Below are positions 56,148 through 64,000 of a stretch of 64,000 nt of DNA, piece after piece (within the stretch, counting starts at the first letter, position 1; each line of letters opens with the position of its first letter). The notes under the pieces are model-generated. The model was given only the letters and a program-made list of their open reading frames with translations, made no database searches and was not told the DNA's origin. Where the stretch lies: contig NZ_JAUSLW010000198.1 in the NCBI RefSeq assembly GCF_030645195.1, forward strand, positions 124,001 through 188,000, read 5' to 3'. The stretch is from Phenylobacterium sp. GTDB lineage: Bacteria; Pseudomonadota; Alphaproteobacteria; Caulobacterales; Caulobacteraceae. A program made the position numbers and the translations under genes.

Positions 56148-56318
56148 CGCATCATTACTCCATGCCGAAGGACCACAATCTACCCATTGTTGAGGTGTGG
56201 TCGCAACACACGGTGTGCCGGCTCGCGGTTGTGCCACCCACAGTGACCTTGGGTCATGGTTTCCTTAGGCCACCCGTGGCGCCATCCTGCGCCCAACGAG
56301 ATTTCGGGAGAAGACGCC

Positions 56319-57293
56319 ATGACCCTGCACACACCGCTCTGCGACCTCCTGGGGGTCAAGCATCCGATCATGCTGGCCGGCATGGGGGGCGTCTCCTATG
56401 CCGAGCTGGTGGCCGCGGTCTCCAACGCCGGCGGCTATGGCGTGCTGGGCATGGCCGGCCGCACGCCCGACTTCATCCGCGACGAGATGCGCAAGGTCAA
56501 AAGCCTGACCGACAAGCCCTTCGGCGTCGACCTGCTGGCGGCTTCGCCCGAGAGCCTGACGGCTTCCGTGGAGATCATCATCGATGAGGGCGCCTCCAGC
56601 TTCGTGGCGGGCCTGGGCGTGCCCATGCCGATCATGGAGAAGCTGAAGAAGGCCGGCCTCAAGGTGATGGTGGTCTGCGGGGCTGTGAAGCACGCGGTGA
56701 AGGCCGAGCAGGCCGGCTGCGACGCCGTCATCTGCCAGGGCGGCGAGGGCGGCGGTCATACCGGACTTGTCGGCACCATGCCCCTGGTGGCCCAGGCGGT
56801 GGAGGCCGTGAAGATCCCGGTGGTGGCGGCCGGCGGCCTCTATGACGGGCGCGGCCTGGCCGCGGCGCTGACCCTGGGCGCCGTCGGCGTCTGGATGGGC
56901 ACCCGCTTCATCGCCAGCCATGAGGCCCATGCCGGCGAGCTCTACCGCCAGACCATCGTCGAGGCCGCCGACGAGGACACCGTCCGGACACGGTCCTATT
57001 CCGGCAAGCCGATGCGGGTGCGCAAGAACCCCTATGTGGAGGATTGGGAAACCCGTCCCCAGGACATCCAGCCCTTCCCCATGCAGGCGATGATCTCCAC
57101 CCAGGCCGGCGTCATGGGCGGCATCGGCGGCCAGATCGAGGGTCTGGACCCCGACAAGTCCTGCTTCGCCATGGGCCAGTCGGCGGGCGGCATCCACACC
57201 GTGCTGCCAGCGGCCCAGATCGTGGCCAACCTGATCTCGGAGGCGGAAGCCGCCCTGGCCCGGGCGAGCAAGCTGGTGAAGGTGACGGCCTAG
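56319..57293 (+). CDS. nitronate monooxygenase family protein
   Basis: 324 residues from the ATG at 56319 behind GGGAGAAG. FMN-dependent oxidation of nitronates, or a related enoyl-reductase-like FMN enzyme. TIM-barrel motifs: K-H-P-I-M-L-A-G-M-G-G-V at residues 13-24, S-N-A-G-G-Y-G-V-L-G, I-C-Q-G-G-E-G-G-G-H-T-G and A-A-G-G-L-Y-D-G-R-G. The catalytic His of class I enzymes corresponds to G-G-H-T-G. A 13-bp perfect hairpin follows the gene. Confidence 0.91.
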   Translation: MTLHTPLCDLLGVKHPIMLAGMGGVSYAELVAAVSNAGGYGVLGMAGRTPDFIRDEMRKVKSLTDKPFGVDLLAASPESLTASVEIIIDEGASSFVAGLGVPMPIMEKLKKAGLKVMVVCGAVKHAVKAEQAGCDAVICQGGEGGGHTGLVGTMPLVAQAVEAVKIPVVAAGGLYDGRGLAAALTLGAVGVWMGTRFIASHEAHAGELYRQTIVEAADEDTVRTRSYSGKPMRVRKNPYVEDWETRPQDIQPFPMQAMISTQAGVMGGIGGQIEGLDPDKSCFAMGQSAGGIHTVLPAAQIVANLISEAEAALARASKLVKVTA

Positions 57294-57340
57294 TTTTCTC
57301 CCTCCCCGGGTCGCAGGGGAGACTTTCTCATCAAACGATC

Positions 57341-57369
57341 GGGGTGGAGGCGCGGCGCGCCTCCACCCC
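57341..57369 (+). terminator. strong hairpin after nitronate monooxygenase gene
   Basis: GGGGTGGAGGCGC (57341-57353) and GCGCCTCCACCCC (57357-57369) form a perfect 13-bp stem with a 3-nt loop, 48 bp after the stop. It lacks a clear U-run but is a likely terminator between convergent genes. Confidence 0.65.
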
Positions 57370-57449
57370 TCGCGTGCCGCCGGGCTGGGGGTCAGCCTTG
57401 GCGGCGTCGGCCGTCGTCCTCCGGGGGAGGTCGAACGACGGCGCGTTCG

Positions 57450-58049
57450 CTAGGCCGCCAGCTTGGCGGCGGTCTGCGCGATCTTGCGGCCCTGGTAGCG
57501 GGCGCCTTCCAGCTCGTTCTCACTAGGCTGACGCGAGCCGTCGCCGCCGGCGATGGTCGACGCGCCATAGGGGCTGCCGCCGGTGACTTCCGACAGGGTC
57601 ATCTGGCCCGCGAAGCCGTAGTCCAGGCCCACCACCACCATGCCGAAGTGCAGCAGGTTGGTGATCACCGAGAACAGGGTCATTTCCTGGCCGCCGTGCT
57701 GGGTGGCGGTGGAGGTGAAGGCTCCGCCGACCTTGCCGTTCAGGGCGCCCTTGGCCCAGAGGCCGCCGGCCTGGTCGAGGAAGGCCGCCATCTGCGAGTT
57801 CATGCGGCCAAACCGCGTGCCGACGCCGATGATGATGGCGTCGTAGTCGGCCAGGTCCTCGATCCTGGCGATCGGAGCTTCCTGGTCGAGCTTGAAGTGG
57901 GCCGCCTTGGCGATCTCGTCGGGGACGGTCTCGGGGACGCGCTTGATGTCCACCGTGGCGCCGGTGGTGCGGGCGCCTTCGGCCACGGCCTTGGCCATGG
58001 TTTCGATGTGCCCGTAGGCGGAGTGATAGAGGACGAGGACCTTGGTCAT
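57450..58049 (-). CDS. wrbA: NAD(P)H:quinone oxidoreductase WrbA
   Basis: 199 residues from the ATG ending at 58049. Flavodoxin-like tetrameric enzyme that reduces quinones by two electrons. Motifs: [13 protein letters not shown] near the N-terminus for FMN phosphate binding, [13 protein letters not shown] and [10 protein letters not shown] in the middle, and [20 protein letters not shown] near the end. It follows the pirin gene on the same strand after a terminator-like hairpin. Confidence 0.96.
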   Translation of the reverse strand: MTKVLVLYHSAYGHIETMAKAVAEGARTTGATVDIKRVPETVPDEIAKAAHFKLDQEAPIARIEDLADYDAIIIGVGTRFGRMNSQMAAFLDQAGGLWAKGALNGKVGGAFTSTATQHGGQEMTLFSVITNLLHFGMVVVGLDYGFAGQMTLSEVTGGSPYGASTIAGGDGSRQPSENELEGARYQGRKIAQTAAKLAA

Positions 58050-58073
58050 GGGAGGATTCCGGGGAGGAGAGGG

Positions 58074-58095
58074 CGCCCCGGCTTTCACCGGGGCG
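58074..58095 (-). terminator. hairpin between pirin and wrbA genes
   Basis: CGCCCCGG (58074-58081) pairs with CCGGGGCG (58088-58095) with a 6-nt loop. It lies 11 bp after the pirin stop, so it may attenuate read-through into wrbA. Confidence 0.5.
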
Positions 58096-58106
58096 GGGGG
58101 AGAGAG

Positions 58107-58805
58107 TTAGGCTGCGTCGACGAGGACGAGTTCGGCGTCTTCCAGGGCGGTGACCCGCACTGTGGCCTCGTCGCGGATGGCGGCGCCGTCGCGGGCCTTC
58201 AGGGTCACGCCGTTGACCTCCACTGAGCCGGTGGCGGGCACCAGGTAGCCGTAGCGGTCGGCGCCCAGCTCGTATTCGGCGGTCTCGCCGGCCTTGAGGG
58301 TGGCGGCCACGACCCGGCCATTGGTGCGGATCGGCAGGACGTCGGTGTCGCCCTCGACGCCGCTGGCCAGGGTCACGAACTTCCCGGCGCGGTCGCCCTT
58401 GGGGAAGGGCTTGGCGCCCCAGCTCGGTTCGCCGCCCGTCTTGTTGGGCTGGATCCAGATTTGGAACAGGGTGGTGGGTTCGCTCTCCAGGTTGAACTCG
58501 GCGTGGCGGATGCCCGAGCCCGCGCTCATCACCTGGACGTCGCCGGCCTGCGTGCGGCCGGTGTTGCCCAGGCTGTCCTGGTGGGTGATGGCCCCGGTGC
58601 GGACATAGGTGATGATCTCCATGTTCGCGTGGGGATGCGGCGGGAAGCCGGAATTGGGCTCGATCCTGTCGTCGTTCCACACCCGGAGAGGGCCCCAGCC
58701 CATGCGCTTGGGGTCGTAATATTCGGCGAAGGAGAAGTGATGCTTGGCGTCGAGCCAGCCGTGGTTGGCGCCGCCGAGGGAGTCAAAGGATCTGCGTTCG
58801 ATCAT
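58107..58805 (-). CDS. pirin family protein
   Basis: 232 residues, a two-domain bicupin. The metal-site pattern H-P-H-A-N-M-E-I-I-T-Y at residues 57-67 and the G-I-R-H-A-E-F-N motif at 98-105 are intact. Bacterial pirins bind iron and several act as quercetin 2,3-dioxygenases or redox sensors. Divergent from a LysR regulator with a palindromic operator-like region between them, an arrangement often seen for pirin/wrbA redox cassettes. Start ATG ends at 58805. Confidence 0.94.
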   Translation of the reverse strand: MIERRSFDSLGGANHGWLDAKHHFSFAEYYDPKRMGWGPLRVWNDDRIEPNSGFPPHPHANMEIITYVRTGAITHQDSLGNTGRTQAGDVQVMSAGSGIRHAEFNLESEPTTLFQIWIQPNKTGGEPSWGAKPFPKGDRAGKFVTLASGVEGDTDVLPIRTNGRVVAATLKAGETAEYELGADRYGYLVPATGSVEVNGVTLKARDGAAIRDEATVRVTALEDAELVLVDAA

Positions 58806-58895
58806 CTCGTGGTCTCCTGATCTTGAAGGAACGCGCGGCAAGCCGTCGCGTCGCTTGTTGAGATCAAGGTAGCCATTGCAGCCCAATCCGAAATA

Positions 58896-58919
58896 GAAAC
58901 GATGGAAACAGATCGTTTC
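58896..58919. promoter_or_regulatory. inverted repeat in pirin-LysR divergent promoter
   Basis: GAAACGAT (58896-58903) and ATCGTTTC (58912-58919) are perfect inverted 8-mers separated by 8 bp. They end 10 bp before the LysR start codon. A LysR-type protein binding here would control itself and the divergent pirin-wrbA genes. Confidence 0.55.
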
Positions 58920-58929
58920 GGAAATCGTC

Positions 58930-59856
58930 ATGCCACGTCTTCCCGACTTCGAGGCCTGGGCCATCTTCGCCAAGGTGGCCGAAACCGGCGCCTTCGCCCG
59001 CGCCGCCGCCGAGCTGGAGCTCTCCAAGGCCACGGTTTCCAAGGCCGTGGCGCGGCTGGAGGGCCGGCTTGGGACCACCCTCTTCCACCGCACCTCCCGC
59101 AAGCTGTCCCTCACCGAGAGCGGGCGGACGGCCCTGGAGCGGGCGCAGCGCCTGCTGGCCGAGGGGGAGGCGGTGGAGGCCGAGGCCGCCGCCCAGTCGG
59201 CGACGCCCCAGGGCCTGGTGCGGCTGGCCGCGCCGATGTCCTTCGGGGTGCGGCACGTGGCGCCCCTGATCCCGGAGTTCCTGAAGCTCTACCCGGATGT
59301 CTCCATCGACCTCAGCCTGTCGGATCAGAAGGTGGACCTGGTGGGGGAGGGGTTCGATCTGGGCCTGCGGATCGGCGCCCTGCCGGACTCCTCCCTGCTG
59401 GCGCGCCGGCTGTGCGCGGTGCGGATCGTGCTGGTGGCCTCGCCGGCCTATCTCCAGGCCCACGGTCGCCCCGCCCATCCCCGTGACCTGATGCTGCACA
59501 AGGCCTTGACCTACGCCTATGTCCTGACCCCGGAGGTCTGGCGGTTCTCGCACCCCACCCAGGGGGAGCAGGCGGTCACCGTGAGCGGGCCGCTGAAGGT
59601 CAACAATTCCGACGCGCTCGGGCCGGCCCTGCGCGAAGGCCTAGGCCTGGCCCTGCAGCCGGAGTTCCTGATCTGGCAGGAACTGACCGACGGGACCCTG
59701 GAACCGGTGATGTGCGATTGGCGCACCCCGCCCATCGCCCTGCACCTGGTCTCGCCGCCCGGGCGACAGCGGCCGGCCCGCGTGCGGGTGCTGCACGACT
59801 TCCTGGCGCAGCGCCTGGCGACGGCGCCCTGGGCGGTGGCGGAGGAGGCGCCTTGA
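58930..59856 (+). CDS. LysR-family transcriptional regulator
   Basis: 308 residues, standard length. N-terminal winged helix-turn-helix: [20 protein letters not shown], then [12 protein letters not shown] and [15 protein letters not shown]. The co-inducer domain (about 90-300) is a periplasmic-binding-like fold of the CrgA/AaeR-like group. It is divergent from pirin-wrbA, which it probably controls, perhaps in response to quinone or electrophile stress. Confidence 0.94.
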   Translation: MPRLPDFEAWAIFAKVAETGAFARAAAELELSKATVSKAVARLEGRLGTTLFHRTSRKLSLTESGRTALERAQRLLAEGEAVEAEAAAQSATPQGLVRLAAPMSFGVRHVAPLIPEFLKLYPDVSIDLSLSDQKVDLVGEGFDLGLRIGALPDSSLLARRLCAVRIVLVASPAYLQAHGRPAHPRDLMLHKALTYAYVLTPEVWRFSHPTQGEQAVTVSGPLKVNNSDALGPALREGLGLALQPEFLIWQELTDGTLEPVMCDWRTPPIALHLVSPPGRQRPARVRVLHDFLAQRLATAPWAVAEEAP

Positions 59857-59865
59857 AGCCCGCCG

Positions 59866-60345
59866 CTATTCCGCGCCCTTGGTGAACTCCGCGAAGGATC
59901 CCAGGCAGCCCTGCCAGACGCCGATGTGCTGCTTCACCTCGTCGGCGGTCATCCGCAGATTGACCAGGGTGGCGTAGGCGACGTTGGGCTTGCCGTCGTC
60001 GGCGATGAAGCCGCGGCAGGCCACCTGGCCCTTGTTGAAGCTGTTCATCTCCGCAAAGCTCACCCCTTTGGCCGAGAAGGCGGTGGTGAAGATCAGGGCG
60101 TGGCAGGCCTTACCCTTGGCGTCGCAGTCCACGTACTGGGCGCCGAAATCCCCGCCGGGGGTCTCCACATTGACGAACACCTCGGTCCCTGCCGTCTTGG
60201 CGATCTGCGCCTTGGCGTTCATCGACTTCAGCAGGGTGACCAGGGCCGCGGGATCGCGCACGTCGAACAGCGGCTTGGCGGGGGTGGCCGCGTGGGCGGC
60301 GACCGCCAGGGCGGCGACGGCGGCGGCGAGGGGAACGGTGCGCAT
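59866..60345 (-). CDS. YbjN domain-containing periplasmic protein
   Basis: 159 residues from the ATG ending at 60345. Signal peptide (about 19 residues, cleavage after AHA), then a compact domain with D-P-A-A-L-V-T-L-L-K and later F-N-K-G-Q-V-A-C-R-G-F and V-N-L-R-M-T-A-D-E-V, typical of the YbjN sensory-like alpha/beta fold. Three Cys in the mature part may form a disulfide. Function unknown. It is convergent with the LysR gene. Confidence 0.82.
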   Translation of the reverse strand: MRTVPLAAAVAALAVAAHAATPAKPLFDVRDPAALVTLLKSMNAKAQIAKTAGTEVFVNVETPGGDFGAQYVDCDAKGKACHALIFTTAFSAKGVSFAEMNSFNKGQVACRGFIADDGKPNVAYATLVNLRMTADEVKQHIGVWQGCLGSFAEFTKGAE

Positions 60346-60473
60346 GGGTCTTCCTTGGGCGATGCGAAGCGTGGGCATAGCTCAATTCCCCGTATCCGGC
60401 GGCAGGAGAATGGCGCTCGCCCGCCGCGCGCGCCGGGATGACAAGGGCGCGCCGCCTCTCCTAAGGTAGGGCC

Positions 60474-60914
60474 ATGCGCCGTTTGATGCTCCCGCTCGCG
60501 CTCGCCGCCCTGGCCTTACCGGCCCTCGCCCAGGACCGCAGCCCGGCCCTGCGCCAGAGCCTGGTGGATCTCGCCTATGTGCTGGGGGAGAGCCATGCCC
60601 TGCGGCAGGCCTGCGTCGGCGTCGAGGACCAGTACTGGCGCACCCGCATGATCAACATGGTGGAGGCCGAGAAGCCCGACGAGTCCCTGGACCGCCGGCT
60701 GAAGGAGAGCTTCAACACCGGCTTCGCCTCCCGCCAGAGCGAGTTCCAGGCCTGCACGTCCGCCAGCCGGCGGGCCGAGATGGCCGCCGCCAGCCACGGC
60801 CTGGACATCTCCAACCGCCTGGCCAAGGTGATGGTCAGAACCGAGCGCGAGGCGCCGCCCACCATCTTCGAATTGAACGCGCCAGGCGAGACGGCGGGCC
60901 CGGGCCCGCGCTAA
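60474..60914 (+). CDS. TIGR02301 family periplasmic protein
   Basis: 146 residues. Signal peptide (about 19 residues) and a conserved helical domain: L-V-D-L-A-Y-V-L-G-E-S-H-A-L-R near residues 31-45, Y-W-R-T-R-M and F-N-x-G-F near the middle, S-R-R-A-E near the end. This defines TIGR02301, a conserved alphaproteobacterial family without known activity. It lies 30 bp before the qmcA gene and may be cotranscribed, although a hairpin separates them. Confidence 0.86.
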   Translation: MRRLMLPLALAALALPALAQDRSPALRQSLVDLAYVLGESHALRQACVGVEDQYWRTRMINMVEAEKPDESLDRRLKESFNTGFASRQSEFQACTSASRRAEMAAASHGLDISNRLAKVMVRTEREAPPTIFELNAPGETAGPGPR

Positions 60915-60917
60915 GGT

Positions 60918-60939
60918 CGTCTCCGAACACTCGGAGACG
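60918..60939 (+). promoter_or_regulatory. hairpin overlapping the qmcA ribosome-binding region
   Basis: CGTCTCCGA (60918-60926), loop ACAC, TCGGAGACG (60931-60939): a perfect 9-bp stem ending 5 bp before the qmcA ATG and containing the only GGAG in that leader. It could block translation initiation or end the TIGR02301 transcript. Confidence 0.5.
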
Positions 60940-60944
60940 TTGTC

Positions 60945-61922
60945 ATGGCCGCTGCGACAATCGCGTCGATCGCCTTCCTGATCCTGGCCCTGGTGATCGT
61001 GCTGGGGGCCATCAAGATCGTGCCCCAGGGGCGCGAGTACACCGTAGAGCGGTTCGGCCGCTACACCCGCACCCTCAAGCCCGGCATCTCCTTCCTGACC
61101 CCCTTCGTCGAGGGGGTGGGCCGGCGCATAAACATGATGGAGCAGGTTCTGGACGTGCCGCGCCAGGACGTGATCACCAAGGACAACGTCTCGGTGCAGG
61201 TGGACGCCATCGTCTTCATCCAGGTGATGGACGCAGCGGCGGCGGCCTACCGCGTCACCAATCTCGACTACGCCATCACCCAGCTGACCATGACCAACCT
61301 TCGCACGGTGGTGGGCAACATGGAGCTGGACGAGGTGCTGAGCCAGCGGGACCAGATCAACACCCGCCTGCTGGACGTCATCGACCAGGCCACCAGCCCC
61401 TGGGGGGTGAAGGTGGCCCGCATCGAGATCAAGGACCTGCAGCCGCCGCCGGACATCACCAACGCGATGGCGAGGCAGATGAAGGCCGAGCGGGAGCGCC
61501 GCGCGGTGATCACCGAGGCCGACGGGGAGAAGCAGGCGGCCATCACCGTGGCTGAGGGCGCCAAGCAGTCGGCCATCCTGCAGGCCGAGGGCCGCCGGGA
61601 GGCCGCCTTCCGCGACGCCGAGGCCCGCGAGCGGGCGGCCGGCGCCGAGGCAACCGCCACCAAGCTGGTCTCCGACGCCATCGCCAGCGGCGACGTCAAC
61701 GCCATCAACTATTTCGTCGCGCTCAAATATGTCGAGGCCTTCGCCAAGTTGGCGGAGAGCCCGCAGCAGAAGACCGTCATCGTGCCCGCCGACATGAGCT
61801 CCATCGTCGGCTCCATCGCCGGGATCGGCGAACTGGTGAAGACCATCCAGTCGGACCGCCCGCCGCCGCCGCGCCCACCCCAGCCGCCGCGCGCGACGGC
61901 GGTCCCCAAGGCGGGGAGCTGA
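60945..61922 (+). CDS. QmcA-type SPFH/Band 7 membrane protein
   Basis: 325 residues. One N-terminal membrane anchor (residues 4-24), then the Band 7/SPFH domain: [15 protein letters not shown] near 27-41 and [15 protein letters not shown] long coiled-coil (about 180-240; [13 protein letters not shown]) and a Pro-rich tail follow. These proteins form ring-shaped membrane cages that regulate FtsH-type proteolysis or membrane organisation. The NfeD partner follows with a 4-bp gap. Confidence 0.93.
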   Translation: MAAATIASIAFLILALVIVLGAIKIVPQGREYTVERFGRYTRTLKPGISFLTPFVEGVGRRINMMEQVLDVPRQDVITKDNVSVQVDAIVFIQVMDAAAAAYRVTNLDYAITQLTMTNLRTVVGNMELDEVLSQRDQINTRLLDVIDQATSPWGVKVARIEIKDLQPPPDITNAMARQMKAERERRAVITEADGEKQAAITVAEGAKQSAILQAEGRREAAFRDAEARERAAGAEATATKLVSDAIASGDVNAINYFVALKYVEAFAKLAESPQQKTVIVPADMSSIVGSIAGIGELVKTIQSDRPPPPRPPQPPRATAVPKAGS

Positions 61923-61926
61923 TCGG

Positions 61927-62388
61927 GTGGAGGGCCTGATCCAACTGGCGGTCGTCAATCCGTTCTGGGTGTGGGCGGCGATCGGCGCCCTGGTGCTGGC
62001 CGCCGAGGTGGCCACCGGCTCCGGCTGGCTGCTATGGCCGGCGGCGAGCGCGGCAGCGACCGCCGTGGCTGTGGCGCTGTTTGGCCTGCCCTGGGTGGGG
62101 GCGGTGGGCCTCTATGCGGGTCTGACCATCGTCACGACCTTGCTGGCCCAGCGCTTCTGGCCGGCGCGGCAGGCCGGCGAGGCCGACGACATCAACGACA
62201 ATGTGGCCCGGCTGGTGGGCCATCACGGCAAGGCGATCGCCAATTTCCACGACCGCGCGGGCCGGGTGTTCATCGACGGCAAGGAGTGGGCCGCCGACCT
62301 TGACGACGACACCCCGCTGGCTCGCGGCGCGGCGGTGGAGGTGACCGGCGTCAGCGGGGCGCGGCTGCGGGTGCGTCCGGCTCGCTGA
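61927..62388 (+). CDS. NfeD family membrane protein
   Basis: 153 residues, start GTG at 61927. Two to three membrane helices (about 8-25, 30-65) followed by a C-terminal OB-fold: G-H-H-G-K-A-I-A-N-F-H-D-R-A-G-R-V and G-A-A-V-E-V-T-G-V. NfeD proteins pair with SPFH/QmcA partners and, with this adjacent gene, form the usual two-gene unit for membrane quality control. The last 38 bp overlap the 3' end of the marR gene on the other strand. Confidence 0.92.
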   Translation: MEGLIQLAVVNPFWVWAAIGALVLAAEVATGSGWLLWPAASAAATAVAVALFGLPWVGAVGLYAGLTIVTTLLAQRFWPARQAGEADDINDNVARLVGHHGKAIANFHDRAGRVFIDGKEWAADLDDDTPLARGAAVEVTGVSGARLRVRPAR

Positions 62389-62851
62389 CCTCGGCCAGGA
62401 AGCTGCGCAGGGCCTTGAGGAAGGGCGTCACCGCGCGGAACTCATTGTCGGTGAAACCATCCCGCAGGGCCTCGGTCTTGGCCTTCATCGCCTTCATGAC
62501 GGTGGTGGCGGTCTCGATCCCGGTGCGGGTGATCTTCACCCGCTTCTTGCGGCGGTCGGCGGTGTCGGCCAGCACGGCCACCAGGTCCATGGCCTCCATC
62601 CGTTGCAGGATGTTGGTGAGCGCGCCCTTGGTCATCAGCATGATGCGCGCCAGCTCCGCCGGGGTCTGGCCGTCGCCGTGGCGCATGAACCAGCGCAGCA
62701 GCTCGAAATGGGCGTGGGTCATGCCCTCGGGCAGGTGGCGGCAGACCGCCATGCGCAGATAGTGTTCAATCATCCCGATCTCGCCGAACACCTCCACATA
62801 GGGGTGGTCGTGGGCAAGCGGCGCGTTGCGCAGCGGGTTGGGTGTCGTCAT
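62351..62851 (-). CDS. MarR family transcriptional regulator
   Basis: 166 residues from the ATG ending at 62851, which has GGAGG 6 nt upstream; an ATG at 62872 would place the start within the operator. Winged-helix domain with D-G-Q-T-P-A-E-L-A-R-I-M-L-M and T-K-G-A-L-T-N-I-L-Q-R-M-E, then the D-R-R-K-K-R-V wing. Ligand unknown. A perfect 28-bp palindrome overlaps its leader, so it probably represses itself. It faces convergently into nfeD. Confidence 0.92.
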   Translation of the reverse strand: MTTPNPLRNAPLAHDHPYVEVFGEIGMIEHYLRMAVCRHLPEGMTHAHFELLRWFMRHGDGQTPAELARIMLMTKGALTNILQRMEAMDLVAVLADTADRRKKRVKITRTGIETATTVMKAMKAKTEALRDGFTDNEFRAVTPFLKALRSFLAEVSEPDAPAAAPR

Positions 62852-62859
62852 GCGCGCCT

Positions 62860-62887
62860 CCATATCGTTCAATCTTGAACGATATGG
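62860..62887 (-). promoter_or_regulatory. MarR operator, perfect 12-bp inverted repeat
   Basis: CCATATCGTTCA (62860-62871), spacer ATCT, TGAACGATATGG (62876-62887). The full site begins 9 bp upstream of the MarR start codon and covers the RBS region of that gene, as expected for autorepression by a dimeric MarR protein. Confidence 0.7.
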
Positions 62888-62928
62888 GTTGTGTCGCGGG
62901 GCGCCGCAAGGGCCGCGCGCAGATTCGC

Positions 62929-63381
62929 CTAACGCCGGTTGGCGGCCAGGGCTTCCTTCAGGCCACGCCCGGCCAGGGCGTCGGCGTGTTCGTTCAGCTC
63001 ATGGCCGGCGTGGCCCTTGACCCAGCGCCAGTCGACCGTGTGACGCTCGCGGGCGGTGTCCAGCCGCCGCCAGAGGTCCTCGTTCTTCACCGGCTTCTTG
63101 TCGGCGGTCTTCCAGCCGCGCTTCTTCCAGCCGTGGATCCACTCCGAAATGCCCTTCATCACGTAGGTGGAGTCGGTGTGGAGCTCGACCTCGCAGGGCT
63201 TGTTGAGGGCCTCCAAGGCCTGGATGGCGGCCATCAGCTCCATGCGGTTGTTGGTGGTGTCGGGCTCGCCGCCGCAGATGTCGCGGCGATGGCCGCCGGA
63301 GATCAGCAGGGCGCCCCAGCCGCCCGGCCCCGGATTCCCCGAGCAGGCGCCGTCGGTATAGATCACCACCTTGGGGGTCAC
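62929..63381 (-). CDS. rnhA: ribonuclease HI
   Basis: 150 residues, start GTG ending at 63381, overlapping the thrB stop (GTGA). Cleaves RNA in RNA-DNA hybrids. The catalytic acidic residues are all present: Asp10 in [12 protein letters not shown], Glu48 in N-N-R-M-E-L, Asp70 in L-H-T-D-S-T-Y-V, and Asp134 with the His of [15 protein letters not shown]. The basic protrusion W-K-K-R-G-W is also present. Confidence 0.97.
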   Translation of the reverse strand: MTPKVVIYTDGACSGNPGPGGWGALLISGGHRRDICGGEPDTTNNRMELMAAIQALEALNKPCEVELHTDSTYVMKGISEWIHGWKKRGWKTADKKPVKNEDLWRRLDTARERHTVDWRWVKGHAGHELNEHADALAGRGLKEALAANRR

Positions 63382-64000
63382 GCGGGGTCCCCGAACAGCA
63401 CCAGGTCCGGCGCCTCGCGGTGGACGGCCAGCTTTCGCTCGTATTCCAGCGGGTCCTTGGGGCGGACCAGGGCGCCGGGCGGCGTCGCCCCCCAGGCCTC
63501 CAGCCGCGTCAGGAAGAACCGCATGGCCGCCCCATGGGCCAGGACCGGCAGGGCGGCGCGCTCGCCGCCGCTCAGGGGGCGGTGGCGCTCGTAGCCGGCC
63601 ACCAGGGCCCGGGCGCTGGTGATGTTGAAGCTGCCGTCGGCCTCGAAGCACCAGGCGTTCAGCGCCACGGCGATGTCGTAGGCGAGCGCGTCGACGCAGG
63701 CGAAATAGAAGTCGATGGCCCCGGCGAACTTCCCGCCCGAGAAGAAGACGTTATCGGGGAAGTAGTCCTCGTGGATGATCCCCTGGGGCAGGCCCTGCGG
63801 CCAGGTCCGGGCCAGCCGGTCCAGGTCCGCGCCGATGGTGGCGGCGAGGCCGGGCTTCAGGGCCTCGGCGTCGTCTTTGAGGGTGGCGAACAGTGGCGCC
63901 CAGGCGGCCTGGCCCAGGGCGGGCTTTCGCGTGCCCGGGAATCCCTGGGCGGCCAGATGCAGCCGCGCCAGGCCTTCGCCGGCCTCGCGGCAGTGGGCGG
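63378..64000 (-). CDS. thrB: homoserine kinase, 5' end outside window
   Basis: The visible C-terminal 207 codons run in frame to the window edge. Homoserine kinase of the choline-kinase-like (ThrB_Gdom) type makes O-phosphohomoserine. The catalytic loop is [14 protein letters not shown], and the following A-I-D-F-Y-F-A-C with D-A-L-A-Y-D-I-A corresponds to the metal-binding D-F-Y motif. C-terminal part includes the G-Y-E-R-H-R-P-L-S segment. Its product feeds the threonine synthase encoded at 34211. It overlaps rnhA by 4 nt. Confidence 0.93.
   Translation of the reverse strand, partial: AHCREAGEGLARLHLAAQGFPGTRKPALGQAAWAPLFATLKDDAEALKPGLAATIGADLDRLARTWPQGLPQGIIHEDYFPDNVFFSGGKFAGAIDFYFACVDALAYDIAVALNAWCFEADGSFNITSARALVAGYERHRPLSGGERAALPVLAHGAAMRFFLTRLEAWGATPPGALVRPKDPLEYERKLAVHREAPDLVLFGDPA

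Noticed and set aside
56160-56260. Considered an extended N-terminus (30 more residues) for the gene ending at 55905.
   Set aside because: The extra residues (rich in Cys, Trp, Pro, Thr without pattern) do not look like a protein start, and the GTG at 56147 has a better-placed RBS.

Overview
The window looks like chromosome from a high-GC alphaproteobacterium of the Caulobacteraceae (Phenylobacterium/Caulobacter type). The evidence is the very GC-rich coding sequence, an ECF sigma factor followed by a DUF1109/NrsF anti-sigma gene, a class-3 glutamate-cysteine ligase behind rsmE, the cox operon order ctaC-ctaD-ctaB-coxF-ctaG-ctaE-DUF983-surf1-thrC-M16 peptidase, DUF4170 and TIGR02301 proteins, and intergenic palindromes of the kind common in this family. 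The species assignment is inference. Nearly the whole window is ordinary, densely packed chromosome. I see no prophage, CRISPR array, insertion sequence, rRNA or tRNA.

Layout. 1-12 kb, mostly minus strand: DUF4170, an inositol-monophosphatase-like enzyme, tldE, a MAPEG protein, ubiD, MmcQ/YjbR, a YdeI-type gene broken by an in-frame TAG, gamma-glutamyltransferase, a trypsin-like protease, a VOC protein, a methyltransferase, a desaturase and ubiA. 12-16 kb, plus strand: a promoter, an 18-codon leader ORF, a hairpin and a 35-codon ORF lead into two tandem ABC exporter half-transporters. 16-27 kb: YcaQ, PPK2, RsmE, GshA, DUF427, a POT peptide transporter, a TonB-dependent receptor whose promoter carries two BlaI/CopY-type operator boxes, and tldD. 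27-37 kb, plus strand: the aa3 cytochrome oxidase operon with heme O synthase, assembly factors (CoxF, Cox11, SURF1), threonine synthase and an M16 peptidase that lacks an ATG start. 37-46 kb: acetyltransferase, GGDEF-EAL protein, AlgH, peroxiredoxin, 3-methyladenine glycosylase, amidohydrolase, sigF-nrsF and an acyl-CoA dehydrogenase. 46-54 kb: divergent LuxR and TetR regulators, YceI, a cytochrome b561-YceI fusion, tsaC, vapBC, an FAD oxidase, yaaA and a GST. 54-64 kb: an SDR, a lower-GC pair of orphan genes, nitronate monooxygenase, WrbA, a pirin/LysR pair, YbjN, TIGR02301, QmcA/NfeD, MarR, rnhA and the 3' part of thrB.

Functional threads. Ubiquinone synthesis (ubiD, ubiA) and terminal oxidation (the cta genes, cytochrome b561, YceI) form the respiratory core. 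Thiol and redox stress handling recurs (gshA, ggt, GST, peroxiredoxin, yaaA, wrbA, nitronate monooxygenase, sigF-nrsF). Both halves of the TldD/TldE protease are present about 23.5 kb apart. thrC and thrB lie in the same window but are unlinked.

Most interesting signals: the leader-ORF/hairpin arrangement before the ABC exporters; the paired TACANNTGTA boxes on the TonB-receptor promoter; the amber-interrupted YdeI gene; the non-ATG M16 peptidase; intergenic palindromes whose CTAG ends supply stop codons of flanking genes; and the compositionally odd gene pair near 55.5-56.2 kb. I did not find a clear new defence or biosynthetic system.
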